Source: Rhodospirillales bacterium (GTDB lineage Bacteria > Pseudomonadota > Alphaproteobacteria > Rhodospirillales > Defluviicoccaceae). Taken from it: DNA of 40,490 bases. The notes beneath the pieces are model-generated. The model worked only from the letters and a program-made list of their open reading frames with translations. It did not search any database and had not been told where the DNA came from. Positions 1 to 8,585 of the stretch are shown here, one piece after another (within the stretch, counting starts at the first letter, position 1; each line of letters begins with the position of its first letter). Position numbers and translations under genes: made by a program. The stretch spans positions 1 to 40,490 of the forward strand of contig JAEULH010000090.1 of the NCBI GenBank assembly GCA_016793925.1. The letters are read 5' to 3'.

Positions 1-1346
1 TGCATGGCGCGCAGGGACGCCGCGCCGAGACCCCGCTTCGGCACGTTGACGATGCGCTCGAAGGCAAGGTCGTCGTCCTCCTGGACGACGACGCGAAGAT
101 AGGCGACGGCGTCGCGAATCTCCTGACGTTCATAGAACCGGGCGCCGCCGACGATCCGGTAGGGAATCCCGGTGACGATCAGTCGCTCCTCGAACTCCCG
201 GGTCTGGAAGCCGGCGCGGACGAGCACGGCCATCCGGCTCAGAGCGTGACCCTTCGCCTGCAGAGCCTCGACCTCGGCGCAGACGGTGCGCGCCTCGTCC
301 TCGCCGTCCCAGACCCCGCGCACGGCGACCTTCTCGCCCTCGCCGAGCGGGGTCCACAAGGTCTTGCCGAGCCGGCCGCGGTTGTGGGCGATCAGCCCGG
401 ATGCGGCGGCGAGGATGTGCGGGGTCGAGCGATAGTTGCACTCCAGACGGATCACCGTTGCGCCAGGGAAGTCGCGCTCGAACCGCAGAATGTTGCCGAC
501 CTCGGCGCCACGCCAGGAGTAGATCGACTGGTCGTCGTCGCCGACGCAGCAGATGTTGCGATGAGCCTGCGCCAGAGCGCGCAGCCAGAGGTACTGGGCG
601 ACGTTGGTGTCCTGGTACTCGTCGACGAGGATGTAGCGAAACTGGCGCTGGTAGCGTTCGAGGACATCGACCTCGGCGGTGAGCAGCGACAGCGTGTGCA
701 GCAGCAGATCCCCGAAATCGCAGGCGTTAAGGACCCGCAGCCGCTCCTGGTACTCGCCGTAGAGCGCCAGAGCGAGACCGTCGGCGGCGTCCGCGCCCTC
801 GGCAGCGGTCACCTTGTCGGGCGTAAGGCCGCGATCCTTCCACCGCTGGATCAACGAAAGGATCAGACGCGGCGGGTTTTTCTTGGTGTCTATGCGGCGG
901 GCGTCGAGGAGCTGCTTGATCAGACGCTGTTGGTCGTCGGCGTCCAGAATGGTGAAGTTCGCGCGCAGCCCGATCCGCTCGGCATAAGTGCGCAACATCC
1001 GTGCGGCAATCGCGTGGAACGTCCCGACCCACCAGCCTTCGACCGAGCAGCCGAGCAGGCTTCCGACCCGCTCACGCATCTCCCGCGCCGCCTTGTTGGT
1101 AAAGGTGACGGCCAGCGCCTCCCAAGGTCGGGCGCGGCCGGAGGCGAGCAGGTGGGCAAGCCTGGTCGTGAGAACCCGGGTCTTGCCGGTGCCGGCGCCG
1201 GCGAGGACCAGCACCGGCCCCTCGATCGCCTCGACCGCCCGCCGCTGCATCTCGTTGAGCTGGGCAAGGTAGGCGGGCGCCGCCGCCGGCGGGAGATCCG
1301 ACGGGTCGGACGAGGCGGTGGCAGCCAACTTGGAGAGACCGTTCAT
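1..1346 (-). CDS. uvrD: UvrD/PcrA-family ATP-dependent DNA helicase (3' end beyond window)
   Basis: Superfamily 1A 3'-5' DNA helicase, acting in nucleotide excision or mismatch repair and in removal of proteins from DNA. The first 448 codons are visible; the gene runs off the left edge, so the C-terminal helicase motifs IV-VI are only partly present. Starting from the ATG at 1346, motif I reads AGAGTGKTR near residue 50, motif Ia TFTNKAAREM near residue 90, motif II is VDEYQDTN and motif III is VGDDDQSIYSWRGA. Motif order and spacing are typical of the family, and an N-terminal extension of about 28 residues precedes the Q-motif (LNEMQRRAVE). UvrD and PcrA cannot be separated from this part alone; Rep is less likely. 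It is transcribed in the same direction as the ClC gene upstream of it, 66 bp away, so the two could share a transcript. Confidence 0.93.
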   Translation of the reverse strand, partial: MNGLSKLAATASSDPSDLPPAAAPAYLAQLNEMQRRAVEAIEGPVLVLAGAGTGKTRVLTTRLAHLLASGRARPWEALAVTFTNKAAREMRERVGSLLGCSVEGWWVGTFHAIAARMLRTYAERIGLRANFTILDADDQQRLIKQLLDARRIDTKKNPPRLILSLIQRWKDRGLTPDKVTAAEGADAADGLALALYGEYQERLRVLNACDFGDLLLHTLSLLTAEVDVLERYQRQFRYILVDEYQDTNVAQYLWLRALAQAHRNICCVGDDDQSIYSWRGAEVGNILRFERDFPGATVIRLECNYRSTPHILAAASGLIAHNRGRLGKTLWTPLGEGEKVAVRGVWDGEDEARTVCAEVEALQAKGHALSRMAVLVRAGFQTREFEERLIVTGIPYRIVGGARFYERQEIRDAVAYLRVVVQEDDDLAFERIVNVPKRGLGAASLRAM

Positions 1347-1412
1347 GTACTCAGTATAGGTACTGCCGGCGCGCACCGCACCAGTTGTTGTGGAAAAAGC
1401 GCTTCCTTGCTT

Positions 1413-3191
1413 CTACGAGCTTCTAACGTAGTGCTCGAGAATGCACGCGCCGATCTGCTCGCAGCCGAGGATGCCGCGCACATCCGCCGCCCGGGGGATC
1501 CGGTGCCCCTTCGCGACGACCAGGATGGTGTCGCTGCGTCGCCGCGCCATCCGGGTCAGGATGTTGTGGAGGATCTCGTCCTCACGCGCGATCAGGATCC
1601 GACGTTCGGCGATATCCTCCAGGATCGGCTCCGGCGGCGCACCCAGGTCTTCTTCCGCCGCGGCCAGATCCGCCGGGTGGACGACCCCTGCGATCCGCCC
1701 TCGCCGCTCGAGGACCATGACTTTGCCTTCCTCTTCGAGCGCCGTCTTGGCAGCCGTCACCGGCGTGTCGGCGGGGACGACAACGACGTTCTTGTCCATG
1801 ACGTCGCCAGCGTGACGAACGAGGTACATGTTGCTGTGGCGCTCTTTCGGCACCGAGTGGCCGCGCCCGGCGAGCTTGATCGTATAGATGTTTTCGTCCG
1901 ACAGCATGCGGCGGACGCCGACGGAGATGGCGACGGTGATGATCAGCGGCAGGACGATGTGATAGTCCCGCGTCATCTCGAACATCATGATGATCGCCGT
2001 CATCGTCGCCCCGGTCGCTCCCGCGACCACACCGCCCATGGCGACCATGGCGAAGTCGGAGGGATGAAACTGGAACTCCGGCCAGATGAGGAGCAGGAGC
2101 GATCCGAACGCCCCGCCGAGTGTGGCGCCGATGAACAGCGACGGCGAGAAAATGCCGCCCGACGAGCCGGACCCCAAAGTGAGCGACGTCGCCAGAAGCT
2201 TGGCCACGAAGAGGAGGGTCAGAAGACCGGTCGAAACGAGCTGACCCTGAAGGATGGCCTGGATCGTGCCATAGCCGACGCCGTCGACGTGGTAGTGGCC
2301 CGTCGTCAGCATGAGGCCGTACATCATCAACCCAAGCAGAAGCATGCCGATGGCATGGCGGCTGTAGTCGTTGCCGGGCAAGCTCGGGAAAAGATCCTCC
2401 AGCCAGGCGAGGGTGCGGATGAACGCCCATGAAGCCAACCCGCAGAGCAGGCCGAGGACGACCACCGCCAGCACCGTTTCGACGGTCGACGACCCGACCT
2501 GGATGTCGATGGCGACGGGGACCGCAAACGCCGGCGACAGGCCAAAGGCGAAACGGCCGATGTAGGTGGCGGTCCCGGTTGCGAGGACGACGGGCAGAAA
2601 AGTCCGCGGGCTGACTTCGGGCATCAGCAATTCGATGGCGAAGAGCACGCCGCCCAGAGGCGTGTTGAAGGTCGCAGCGATGCCGGCGCCGGCGCCGGCA
2701 GCGACGAGGGTGATCCGCTGCCAGGCGATCAGGCCGGTAAGCAAGCCGACGGTCGAGCCGAACGAGGCCCCGATCTGAGCGATCGGGCCTTCGCGCCCGA
2801 CCGACGCGCCGCTGCCGATGGCCAACGCCGAAGCGAGCGACTTCGTCGCCGCGACCATCGGGCGGATATGCCCTTCCTTGTAGTAGATCGCGTCCATGAT
2901 CTCCGGCACGCCGTGGCCGCGGGCCTCGGGCGCGAAATGCTTGACGAGGAAGACGACGCCCATGCCGCCGATGACGGGAGCGAGGATAATCAGCGGGCCG
3001 AACGGGCTTGGCGGCGTCAAGACATTGGCGTCGAAGTAGGTCGACAGGGTGCCGTTGAAAAACAGGTTGTGAATGAAGGAGATAAGGGCGCGAAACAGCA
3101 CTGCGCCGATGCCGGCGACACAGCCGACCATGACCCCGAGGGCGCACAGCCAGATGATCGCGACCTGCCGTCGCCGCCGTGTCTCAGCCAT
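1413..3191 (-). CDS. ClC-type chloride channel/transporter with C-terminal CBS domains
   Basis: Inner-membrane anion transport protein of the ClC family, 592 residues: about 430 residues of ClC membrane core followed by a cytoplasmic CBS pair (about 455-590) that in the family binds adenine nucleotides. Visible signatures are GHGVPE (residues 92-97, the first anion-pore loop), GREGP (132-136, with the external gating glutamate E134), FNTPLGGVLFAIELL (175-189), GSGSSGGIFSPSLF in the middle of the core, and NIYTIKL carrying the equivalent of the pore tyrosine. The proton-relay glutamate of E. coli ClC-ec1 (E203) aligns with leucine L188, and the pore serine S107 with H93, so coupled Cl-/H+ exchange as in ClC-ec1 is doubtful. 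The ATG at 3191 has AGGA seven bases upstream. It lies downstream of phoB with 246 bp between; two tandem hairpins sit just before the start. Confidence 0.93.
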   Translation of the reverse strand: MAETRRRRQVAIIWLCALGVMVGCVAGIGAVLFRALISFIHNLFFNGTLSTYFDANVLTPPSPFGPLIILAPVIGGMGVVFLVKHFAPEARGHGVPEIMDAIYYKEGHIRPMVAATKSLASALAIGSGASVGREGPIAQIGASFGSTVGLLTGLIAWQRITLVAAGAGAGIAATFNTPLGGVLFAIELLMPEVSPRTFLPVVLATGTATYIGRFAFGLSPAFAVPVAIDIQVGSSTVETVLAVVVLGLLCGLASWAFIRTLAWLEDLFPSLPGNDYSRHAIGMLLLGLMMYGLMLTTGHYHVDGVGYGTIQAILQGQLVSTGLLTLLFVAKLLATSLTLGSGSSGGIFSPSLFIGATLGGAFGSLLLLIWPEFQFHPSDFAMVAMGGVVAGATGATMTAIIMMFEMTRDYHIVLPLIITVAISVGVRRMLSDENIYTIKLAGRGHSVPKERHSNMYLVRHAGDVMDKNVVVVPADTPVTAAKTALEEEGKVMVLERRGRIAGVVHPADLAAAEEDLGAPPEPILEDIAERRILIAREDEILHNILTRMARRRSDTILVVAKGHRIPRAADVRGILGCEQIGACILEHYVRSS

Positions 3192-3208
3192 GCCGGAATC
3201 CTGCGCCG

Positions 3209-3242
3209 CCTCGTTTAGGAAAACGAGGCCGACCTTAGTCGG
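3209..3242 (-). promoter_or_regulatory. Two tandem hairpins in front of the ClC gene
   Basis: CCTCGTTT (3209-3216) and AAACGAGG (3221-3228) form a perfect 8-bp stem with an AGGA loop. Directly next to it, CCGAC (3229-3233) and GTCGG (3238-3242) form a perfect 5-bp stem with a 4-base loop. On the minus strand they end 17 bases before the ClC start codon. They could be a 5' untranslated regulatory element or the end of the phoB transcript; there is no clear run of T after them, which argues against a standard terminator. Confidence 0.5.
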
Positions 3243-3437
3243 TCATCGGGTGCAGGGGCAACCCGCGGGTTCCGGGGCTGCCTGGCGGCACTGCCCGCGC
3301 AGCGCCTGGCGCGGCGGACGATGAAACGACGTCGACGCCGCGTCCGTCCGTCTTCCCGCCGCGAGGGGGCGCAACGGCAGGGTGCAAGGGAGGCCGGCCG
3401 CGCAGCGCCGGTTCGGCAAAAAGCCCGATCCCGACGC

Positions 3438-4166
3438 TCAGACCTTCATGCCATCCAGGGCGTAACCGGCGCCGCGAACGGTGCGGATGACGTCCTCGTC
3501 GCCATGCTCGCCAAGGGCTTTGCGCAACCGGCGGATATGGACGTCGACGGTCCGCAGCTCGACGTGGATGTCGCGGCCCCAGACCCTGTCCAAAAGCTGC
3601 TCCCGGGAAAACACCCGCTGCGGCTTCTCCAGGAACAGGCGCAGGAGCCGAAACTCCGTCGGGCCGAGATGGACCGACCGACCGCCCCGGGTCACGCGGT
3701 GCGTCGACAGGTCCATGGTGATGTCGCCGCACGACAGCACCTCCTCGATCAGCGCCGGCCGCGACCGGCGCAGGACGGCGCGGACCCGCGCGACCAGTTC
3801 GCTTGGCGAGAACGGCTTGACCACGTAATCGTCGGCGCCGCTTTCGAAGCCGTGGATGCGATCCGTCTCTTCGCTGCGCGCGGTCAGGATGATGATCGGT
3901 AGCGAGCGGGTCGCCTCGCGCCCGCGCAACCGCCGGCAGACGGCGAGGCCCGACATGCCGGGTAGCATCCAGTCGAGAATGACCAGATCGGGCTGGTGTT
4001 CCTCGACCGCGAACAGGCCGTCGTCGCCGTCGCCGGCAAGAAGGACATCGAAGCCTTCGCGCTCGAAGTTGTAGCGGAGAACCTCGGCCTGGGCGTCTTC
4101 GTCCTCGACGATGAGGACCCTCGGCCTTAGCTCGGATCCGGCGATCGGCATCGGGTTCATGTTCAT
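3438..4166 (-). CDS. phoB: Phosphate regulon response regulator PhoB
   Basis: OmpR/PhoB-type response regulator of 242 residues that activates Pho-regulon promoters when phosphorylated by PhoR. The receiver domain spans about residues 15-130, with acidic residues EDED (21-24), phosphoacceptor D65 in LVILDWMLPG and the conserved lysine K117 in KPF. The winged-helix DNA-binding domain covers about 140-240 with the typical LGPTEFRLL and TVDVHIRRLRKAL motifs. It starts 4 bp after the phoU stop codon, so it is almost certainly the last cistron of pstSCAB-phoU-phoB, the usual arrangement in alphaproteobacteria. Length matches the family apart from an N-terminal extension of about 14 residues; the ATG two codons in is an alternative start. 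Being in the operon controlled by the Pho box at 9690-9718, it is probably autoregulated. Confidence 0.96.
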   Translation of the reverse strand: MNMNPMPIAGSELRPRVLIVEDEDAQAEVLRYNFEREGFDVLLAGDGDDGLFAVEEHQPDLVILDWMLPGMSGLAVCRRLRGREATRSLPIIILTARSEETDRIHGFESGADDYVVKPFSPSELVARVRAVLRRSRPALIEEVLSCGDITMDLSTHRVTRGGRSVHLGPTEFRLLRLFLEKPQRVFSREQLLDRVWGRDIHVELRTVDVHIRRLRKALGEHGDEDVIRTVRGAGYALDGMKV

Positions 4167-4170
4167 AGCC

Positions 4171-4887
4171 CTACTTGCCCTGAGGCTCGGCGACGGCGAA
4201 GTAGCTCGCGTCCTCCTGGGGTCGCTGCGTCATCGGCATGACGCCCTTGACCGCGAAGTGCGTCAGTTCGGCAAGGTTGGTCGCGTGATCGCCGACGCGT
4301 TCGAGGTTCTTGGCGACGAACAAGAGGTGCGTGCATGCCGTGATGTTGCGCGGATCCTCCATCATGTAGGTGAGGAGCTCGCGAAACAGGCTGGTGTGGA
4401 GGGCGTCCAACTCCTTGTCGCGCTCGCGGACCATGTGCGCCTTGTCGACATCGCGGGCGAGATAGGCGTCGAGAACATCCTTGATCATTTCCTGGGCGAG
4501 CCGGCCGAGGCGGCCCACCGTCAGCGCCGGCGGCACCGGCGGCATTTCCGCCAGCGTCGCCGTCCGGCGGGCGACGTTCTTGGCGTAGTCGCCGACGCGC
4601 TCGAGGATGTTGGCGGTCTTGAGCGCGGCGATGATCTGGCGCAGGTCGCTCGCCATGGGCTGGCGCAGCGCCAGCATCGAAACGGTATGGTGATCGACCT
4701 CCTGTTCGAGCTCGTCGAGGCGGTGATCGAGACCGACGACCTGGGCCGCCTTATCGCTGTCGCGCTTGATCAGCGCGTCCATCGCGTTGGCGAGCTGCGT
4801 TTCGGCCAGCCCACCCATCTCGGCGATCAGTTGATCGAGCCGCTTGAGCTGGTCGTCGAAGGATTTGACGATATGATGGGAACCCAT
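4171..4887 (-). CDS. phoU: Phosphate transport system regulator PhoU
   Basis: Cytoplasmic regulator of 238 residues that links the PstSCAB transporter to PhoR and keeps the Pho regulon off in high phosphate. The protein is built from two PhoU repeats of three helices each; each carries the metal-cluster ExxxD type signature, seen as LERVGDYAKN in the first half and LERVGDHATN in the second. The open frame extends upstream of 4887 but that part lies inside pstB and has no PhoU similarity, so the ATG at 4887 (MGSHHIVKSFD) is taken as the start, 23 bp after the pstB stop. Position between pstB and phoB is the standard one. Length is normal for the family. Confidence 0.96.
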   Translation of the reverse strand: MGSHHIVKSFDDQLKRLDQLIAEMGGLAETQLANAMDALIKRDSDKAAQVVGLDHRLDELEQEVDHHTVSMLALRQPMASDLRQIIAALKTANILERVGDYAKNVARRTATLAEMPPVPPALTVGRLGRLAQEMIKDVLDAYLARDVDKAHMVRERDKELDALHTSLFRELLTYMMEDPRNITACTHLLFVAKNLERVGDHATNLAELTHFAVKGVMPMTQRPQEDASYFAVAEPQGK

Positions 4888-4910
4888 GTTTCGCTGCCTC
4901 GCCGCCGCGA

Positions 4911-5732
4911 TCACCCAAACCGGCCAGTAATATAATCCTGGGTCCGTCTGTCGATCGGGTTGGTAAAGATCTGCTCGGTCTCGCCGGTCTCGACGATCAC
5001 CCCGAGGTGAAAAAAGCTGGTCCGCTGCGAAACGCGCGCCGCCTGCTGCATCGAATGGGTGACGATGACGATGCTGTAGTTGATCCGCAGCTCGTCCATC
5101 AACTCCTCGATCTTTGCCGTTGCAATAGGATCGAGGGCCGAGCACGGCTCGTCCATGAGGATGACCTCCGGCTGGACCGCGATCGCCCGGGCGATGCACA
5201 GGCGCTGCTGCTGGCCACCCGACAGGCTGGTCCCCGGTTCGTGCAGGCGGTCCTTGACCTCGCCCAGCAGCCCGGCCTTCTCCAGACTTGTGAAGACGAT
5301 CCCGTCCAAATGCGCACGATCGCGGGCGATGCCGTGGATCCGCGGCCCATAGGCCACGTTCTCGTAGATCGACTTCGGGAACGGGTTCGGTTTCTGAAAG
5401 ACCATGCCGACCCTGGCGCGGAGGTGAACGACGTCCATGGACTTGGCGTAAACATCCTCGCCATCAAGAAGGATCCGGCCGCTCACCCGGCACCCGGGTA
5501 TGATGTCGTTCATCCGGTTGAGACATCGCAGGTAGGTCGACTTGCCGCAGCCCGACGGTCCGATCAGGGCGGTCACATCGTTCTTGTTGATGTCGAGGCT
5601 GACGTTGTCGAGCGCCTTCTTGGCGCCGTAGTGGACGGTCACGTCGCGGGTGACGAACGTGACGGCATCTTCGGACGTGTTCCGGCTTTCCCGGAGGGTC
5701 GGCTCTTGCGGCTGCGTCTGGATCATCGTCAT
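4911..5732 (-). CDS. pstB: Phosphate ABC transporter ATP-binding protein PstB
   Basis: ATPase subunit of the high-affinity phosphate importer PstSCAB, 273 residues, working at the cytoplasmic face with PstC and PstA. Walker [10 protein letters not shown], the Q-loop in [10 protein letters not shown], the ABC signature LSGGQQQR, Walker [14 protein letters not shown] and the switch histidine in VTHSMQQA are all present. The C-terminus THPI-like segment here reads [18 protein letters not shown], which is characteristic of PstB. The open frame continues 20 codons upstream into pstA; the start MTMIQ at 5732 leaves 19 bp after the pstA stop, with MIQ at 5726 as an alternative. The first 25 residues before the ABC core are a non-conserved leader common in alphaproteobacterial PstB. 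Confidence 0.96.
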   Translation of the reverse strand: MTMIQTQPQEPTLRESRNTSEDAVTFVTRDVTVHYGAKKALDNVSLDINKNDVTALIGPSGCGKSTYLRCLNRMNDIIPGCRVSGRILLDGEDVYAKSMDVVHLRARVGMVFQKPNPFPKSIYENVAYGPRIHGIARDRAHLDGIVFTSLEKAGLLGEVKDRLHEPGTSLSGGQQQRLCIARAIAVQPEVILMDEPCSALDPIATAKIEELMDELRINYSIVIVTHSMQQAARVSQRTSFFHLGVIVETGETEQIFTNPIDRRTQDYITGRFG

Positions 5733-5751
5733 CGTCTGAATTGTTCCCGGG

Positions 5752-7077
5752 CTACCACTTTCGCTCGAAGCGCTTGCGCAGCACAACGGCAAGAACGTTC
5801 ATAACGATCAGAAAGCCGAGCAGAACGATGATCGCAGCCGAGGCGCGCTCGACGAAGGCGCGCTCGGGCGAGTCCGACCAGAGGTAAATCTGGACCGGCA
5901 TGACCGTCGCCGGGTCAAGCGGACCGGAGGGGATATCGACGATGAACGCAACCATGCCGATCATCAGCAATGGTGCGGTCTCGCCAAGAGCCTGGGCCAT
6001 GCCGATGATGGTTCCGGTCAACATGCCCGGCAGCGCCAGCGGCACGACGTGATGGAAGACGGTCTGGATCGGCGACGCGCCGACGCCCAGCGCCGCCTCG
6101 CGAATGGACGGCGGCACCGCCTTGAGCGCGGCGCGCGAGGCGATGATGATGGTCGGCAGCGTGATCAGCGCGAGCACCATGCCGCCGACGAGCGGAGCCG
6201 AACGCGGCAGGCCGAAGAAATTGAGGAAGACGGCGAGGCCGAGGAGGCCGAAGACGATCGACGGCACCGCCGCGAGGTTGTTGATGTTGACCTCGATCAA
6301 CTGCGTCCAGCGATTCTTCGGCGCGAACTCCTCGAGGTAGATGGCGGCGCCGACCGCAAGCGGGAAAGACAGAACCAGGGTAACGGCCATCGTCCAGAAC
6401 GATCCGACCAGCGCGCCCCATATCCCCGCCAGTTCGGGCGAACGGCTGTCGGCGGCGGTGAACAGCCTCGTGTTGAAGACGCTTTCGATCATGCCGCGGT
6501 CTTTCAGCCGGGCGAACCACTGCGCCTGATCGTCGGTGATGCGTGTCTCGATCCCTTTGCTGCTGGCCTCGATGTGGCCCTTGGCGTACTGGTCGATGTC
6601 GTCCGCGACCGGAATCAGCATCTCGATCCGGCTGCCGATCACCGCGGGGTCGGCCATGACCCGATTGCGCAGCTCGTAGGCGCCGCCGGGACTGAGCATG
6701 GAGAAAAGATCGCGGCGCTGGCTGCGGCCGGTCACATCGGGAAACAGCTCGGCGAGCGCGTCGCGTACGACCTTCTGGTAGTCGGCGCCGGACAATGTCT
6801 GGGGATCGCGCGTTCCCGCCGGATCGATGGCCTCCGAAGAAATCGTCACCGGCAGCCGGACCATCGTCGTCGAAAAGGCCGGCAAACCGGTCTGCACGAT
6901 CGTGAACACCAGAGCCGCAAGACTGAGGGCGGCGAAGACGACGGCAAGCAGGCCGTACAGGCGGAATCTGCGCTCCGCCGCATAGCGCCGCTTAAGGCTC
7001 GCCGTCACGGCCGCGGACACCGGGTTTTGCGCCCCGGCAGGCAGGCGGTTCGGCATCGGCTCCACACCGTTACTCAT
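5752..7077 (-). CDS. pstA: Phosphate ABC transporter permease PstA
   Basis: Inner-membrane permease subunit, 441 residues, much longer than E. coli PstA (about 296). The extra length is an N-terminal cytoplasmic tail, a first transmembrane helix (about residues 42-64) and a large soluble segment to about residue 215, matching the DUF3333-type extension of alphaproteobacterial PstA. The permease core follows (about 220-435) with the EAA-like loop [23 protein letters not shown]. The start overlaps the pstC stop by 8 bp, so translation is probably coupled. The protein ends LRKRFERKW just before pstB. The role of the extension, probably periplasmic, is unknown. Confidence 0.94.
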   Translation of the reverse strand: MSNGVEPMPNRLPAGAQNPVSAAVTASLKRRYAAERRFRLYGLLAVVFAALSLAALVFTIVQTGLPAFSTTMVRLPVTISSEAIDPAGTRDPQTLSGADYQKVVRDALAELFPDVTGRSQRRDLFSMLSPGGAYELRNRVMADPAVIGSRIEMLIPVADDIDQYAKGHIEASSKGIETRITDDQAQWFARLKDRGMIESVFNTRLFTAADSRSPELAGIWGALVGSFWTMAVTLVLSFPLAVGAAIYLEEFAPKNRWTQLIEVNINNLAAVPSIVFGLLGLAVFLNFFGLPRSAPLVGGMVLALITLPTIIIASRAALKAVPPSIREAALGVGASPIQTVFHHVVPLALPGMLTGTIIGMAQALGETAPLLMIGMVAFIVDIPSGPLDPATVMPVQIYLWSDSPERAFVERASAAIIVLLGFLIVMNVLAVVLRKRFERKW

Positions 7078-8452
7078 ACTGCTCCCGGTACCTGTTGACG
7101 ACGTGCAGGGCGATCACGTTGAGGACCAGCGTGACGCAGAAGAGAACCAGCCCCAACGCGAACGCAGCCAAGGTCTTGGGACTGTCGAATTCCTGGTCGC
7201 CGACCAGCAGGGTGACGACCTGGACGGTCACCGTGGTGACCGCATCGAGCGGATTGGCGGTCAGATTGGCCGCGAGGCCGGCCGCCATGACCACGATCAT
7301 GGTTTCGCCGATGGCGCGCGAGATGGCGAGCAGGAAGCCGCCGACGATGCCGGGCAAAGCCGCCGGCAGGATGACCTTGCGGATTGTCTCCGACTGGGTT
7401 CCGCCAAGGCCGTAGGACCCCTCCCGCATCGACTGCGGCACGGCGGTGATAATGTCGTCGGATAGCGACGAGACGAAGGGGATGATCATGACCCCCATGA
7501 CGATCCCCGCCGCCAGCGCGCTTTCCGATGAGATCTGCAGTCCGACGCCCTCGCCCAGGTTGCGGAAGAAGGGCGCGACCGTGAGCGCGGCGAAGAAGCC
7601 GTAGACGACCGTGGGCACACCGGCCAGGATCTCGAGGATCGGCTTGATGATCGCGCGCGCGCGCGGATGGGCGTACTCGGCGGTGTAGATCGCCGCAAGC
7701 AGGCCCACCGGCATGGCGACGCACATGGCGATGACCGAAATCAGCAGCGTGCCGACGAAGAGGGGCACCGCCCCGAACAAGCCGGCGGCACCGACCTGAT
7801 CGGCGCGGAGCGCAATCTGCGGACTCCACTCGAGGCCCAGAAGGAACTCGATCGGCGAGATGCGCGCAAAGAAGCGGCCCGCCTCGAAAATCAGCGACAG
7901 CACGATCCCGACCGTGGTGATGATCGCGACCGCCGAGCAGGCGATGAGGGCGATCCTGACCGTCGCCTCGACCCTGGCCCTGGCGCGGAAATCCGGCCTG
8001 ATCCGCCGGCGGGCGTAAGTCAGGCCGGCGATAGCGAGGGCGAGCGCCGCCACCGTCATGGCCGCCAGGCCGATGGCTTTCAACAGGGCGTAGCGCTCGG
8101 CTGCGGCCTGAACCCCCGCATCGACGGAGCCCGCGACAAAGCCGCCCGTGGCCAGGTTGCGGACGTCGTTCAGCAACAGGCCAAGCCGCGCCGGATCGAG
8201 ATCGCGCGCGGACGCCGGCAGGCTGTGGACGACGAGCGCGCGGATCACCTGCGGTTCGATCGCCAACCACAGGAGGACGAGGAGCAGCGCCGGCAGACCG
8301 CACCAGATGGCGACGTAGTAGCCGTAGTATCCGGGCAGCGAATTGAGCCGGCCGGCTCCGCCGGATGCCGTCGCGACCGCGCGGGCACGGCCCAGCCAGA
8401 AGCCGATCGCCGTGAGAACCAGCAGGGTGGCAATGAGGATGGTGACCGACAT
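7070..8452 (-). CDS. pstC: Phosphate ABC transporter permease PstC
   Basis: Inner-membrane permease partner of PstA, 460 residues and so about 140 longer than E. coli PstC. The N-terminal 160 residues hold two or three predicted membrane segments (about 3-20, 45-65 and 128-148) around a soluble part, as in the PstC N-terminal domain of alphaproteobacteria. The transporter core (about 170-455) contains the EAA-type loop SYGLGGTQSETIRKVILPAALPG. It lies 133 bp after pstS and overlaps pstA by 8 bp. The gap to pstS holds a strong hairpin that may reduce expression of the membrane subunits relative to the binding protein. Confidence 0.94.
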   Translation of the reverse strand: MSVTILIATLLVLTAIGFWLGRARAVATASGGAGRLNSLPGYYGYYVAIWCGLPALLLVLLWLAIEPQVIRALVVHSLPASARDLDPARLGLLLNDVRNLATGGFVAGSVDAGVQAAAERYALLKAIGLAAMTVAALALAIAGLTYARRRIRPDFRARARVEATVRIALIACSAVAIITTVGIVLSLIFEAGRFFARISPIEFLLGLEWSPQIALRADQVGAAGLFGAVPLFVGTLLISVIAMCVAMPVGLLAAIYTAEYAHPRARAIIKPILEILAGVPTVVYGFFAALTVAPFFRNLGEGVGLQISSESALAAGIVMGVMIIPFVSSLSDDIITAVPQSMREGSYGLGGTQSETIRKVILPAALPGIVGGFLLAISRAIGETMIVVMAAGLAANLTANPLDAVTTVTVQVVTLLVGDQEFDSPKTLAAFALGLVLFCVTLVLNVIALHVVNRYREQYE

Positions 8453-8525
8453 CGTCGGAACGTCGTCCTAGCGTCTTGGTCTCAGGAACTTCGGCCGAAA
8501 CGTTGCCGTCCGTCCGGCACAGGGT

Positions 8526-8564
8526 CCGGAGCAGGCCACGGCGTTCATGTGCCGCCTGCTCCGG
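8526..8564 (-). terminator. Strong hairpin between pstS and pstC (partial terminator or mRNA stabiliser)
   Basis: CCGGAGCAGGC (8526-8536) and GCCTGCTCCGG (8554-8564) are perfect 11-base inverted repeats separated by 17 bases, lying just after the pstS stop and 60 bp or more before pstC. No T-run follows on the minus strand. Such structures commonly allow more binding protein than permease to be made from one operon; that function is inferred here. Confidence 0.6.
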
Positions 8565-8585
8565 TCGCCCTGCTTCATGAGCCGG

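Noticed and set aside
1347-1363. GTAC-N9-GTAC repeat just before the helicase start, considered as a LexA box
   Set aside because: It does not match the alphaproteobacterial GTTC-N7-GTTC or the E. coli CTGT-N8-ACAG operator, and both half-sites are self-complementary 4-mers that occur by chance.
246-2432. 728-codon open frame on the plus strand
   Set aside because: It runs antisense through the helicase and ClC genes and has the arginine/aspartate-rich composition of a GC-rich shadow frame, with no motif.
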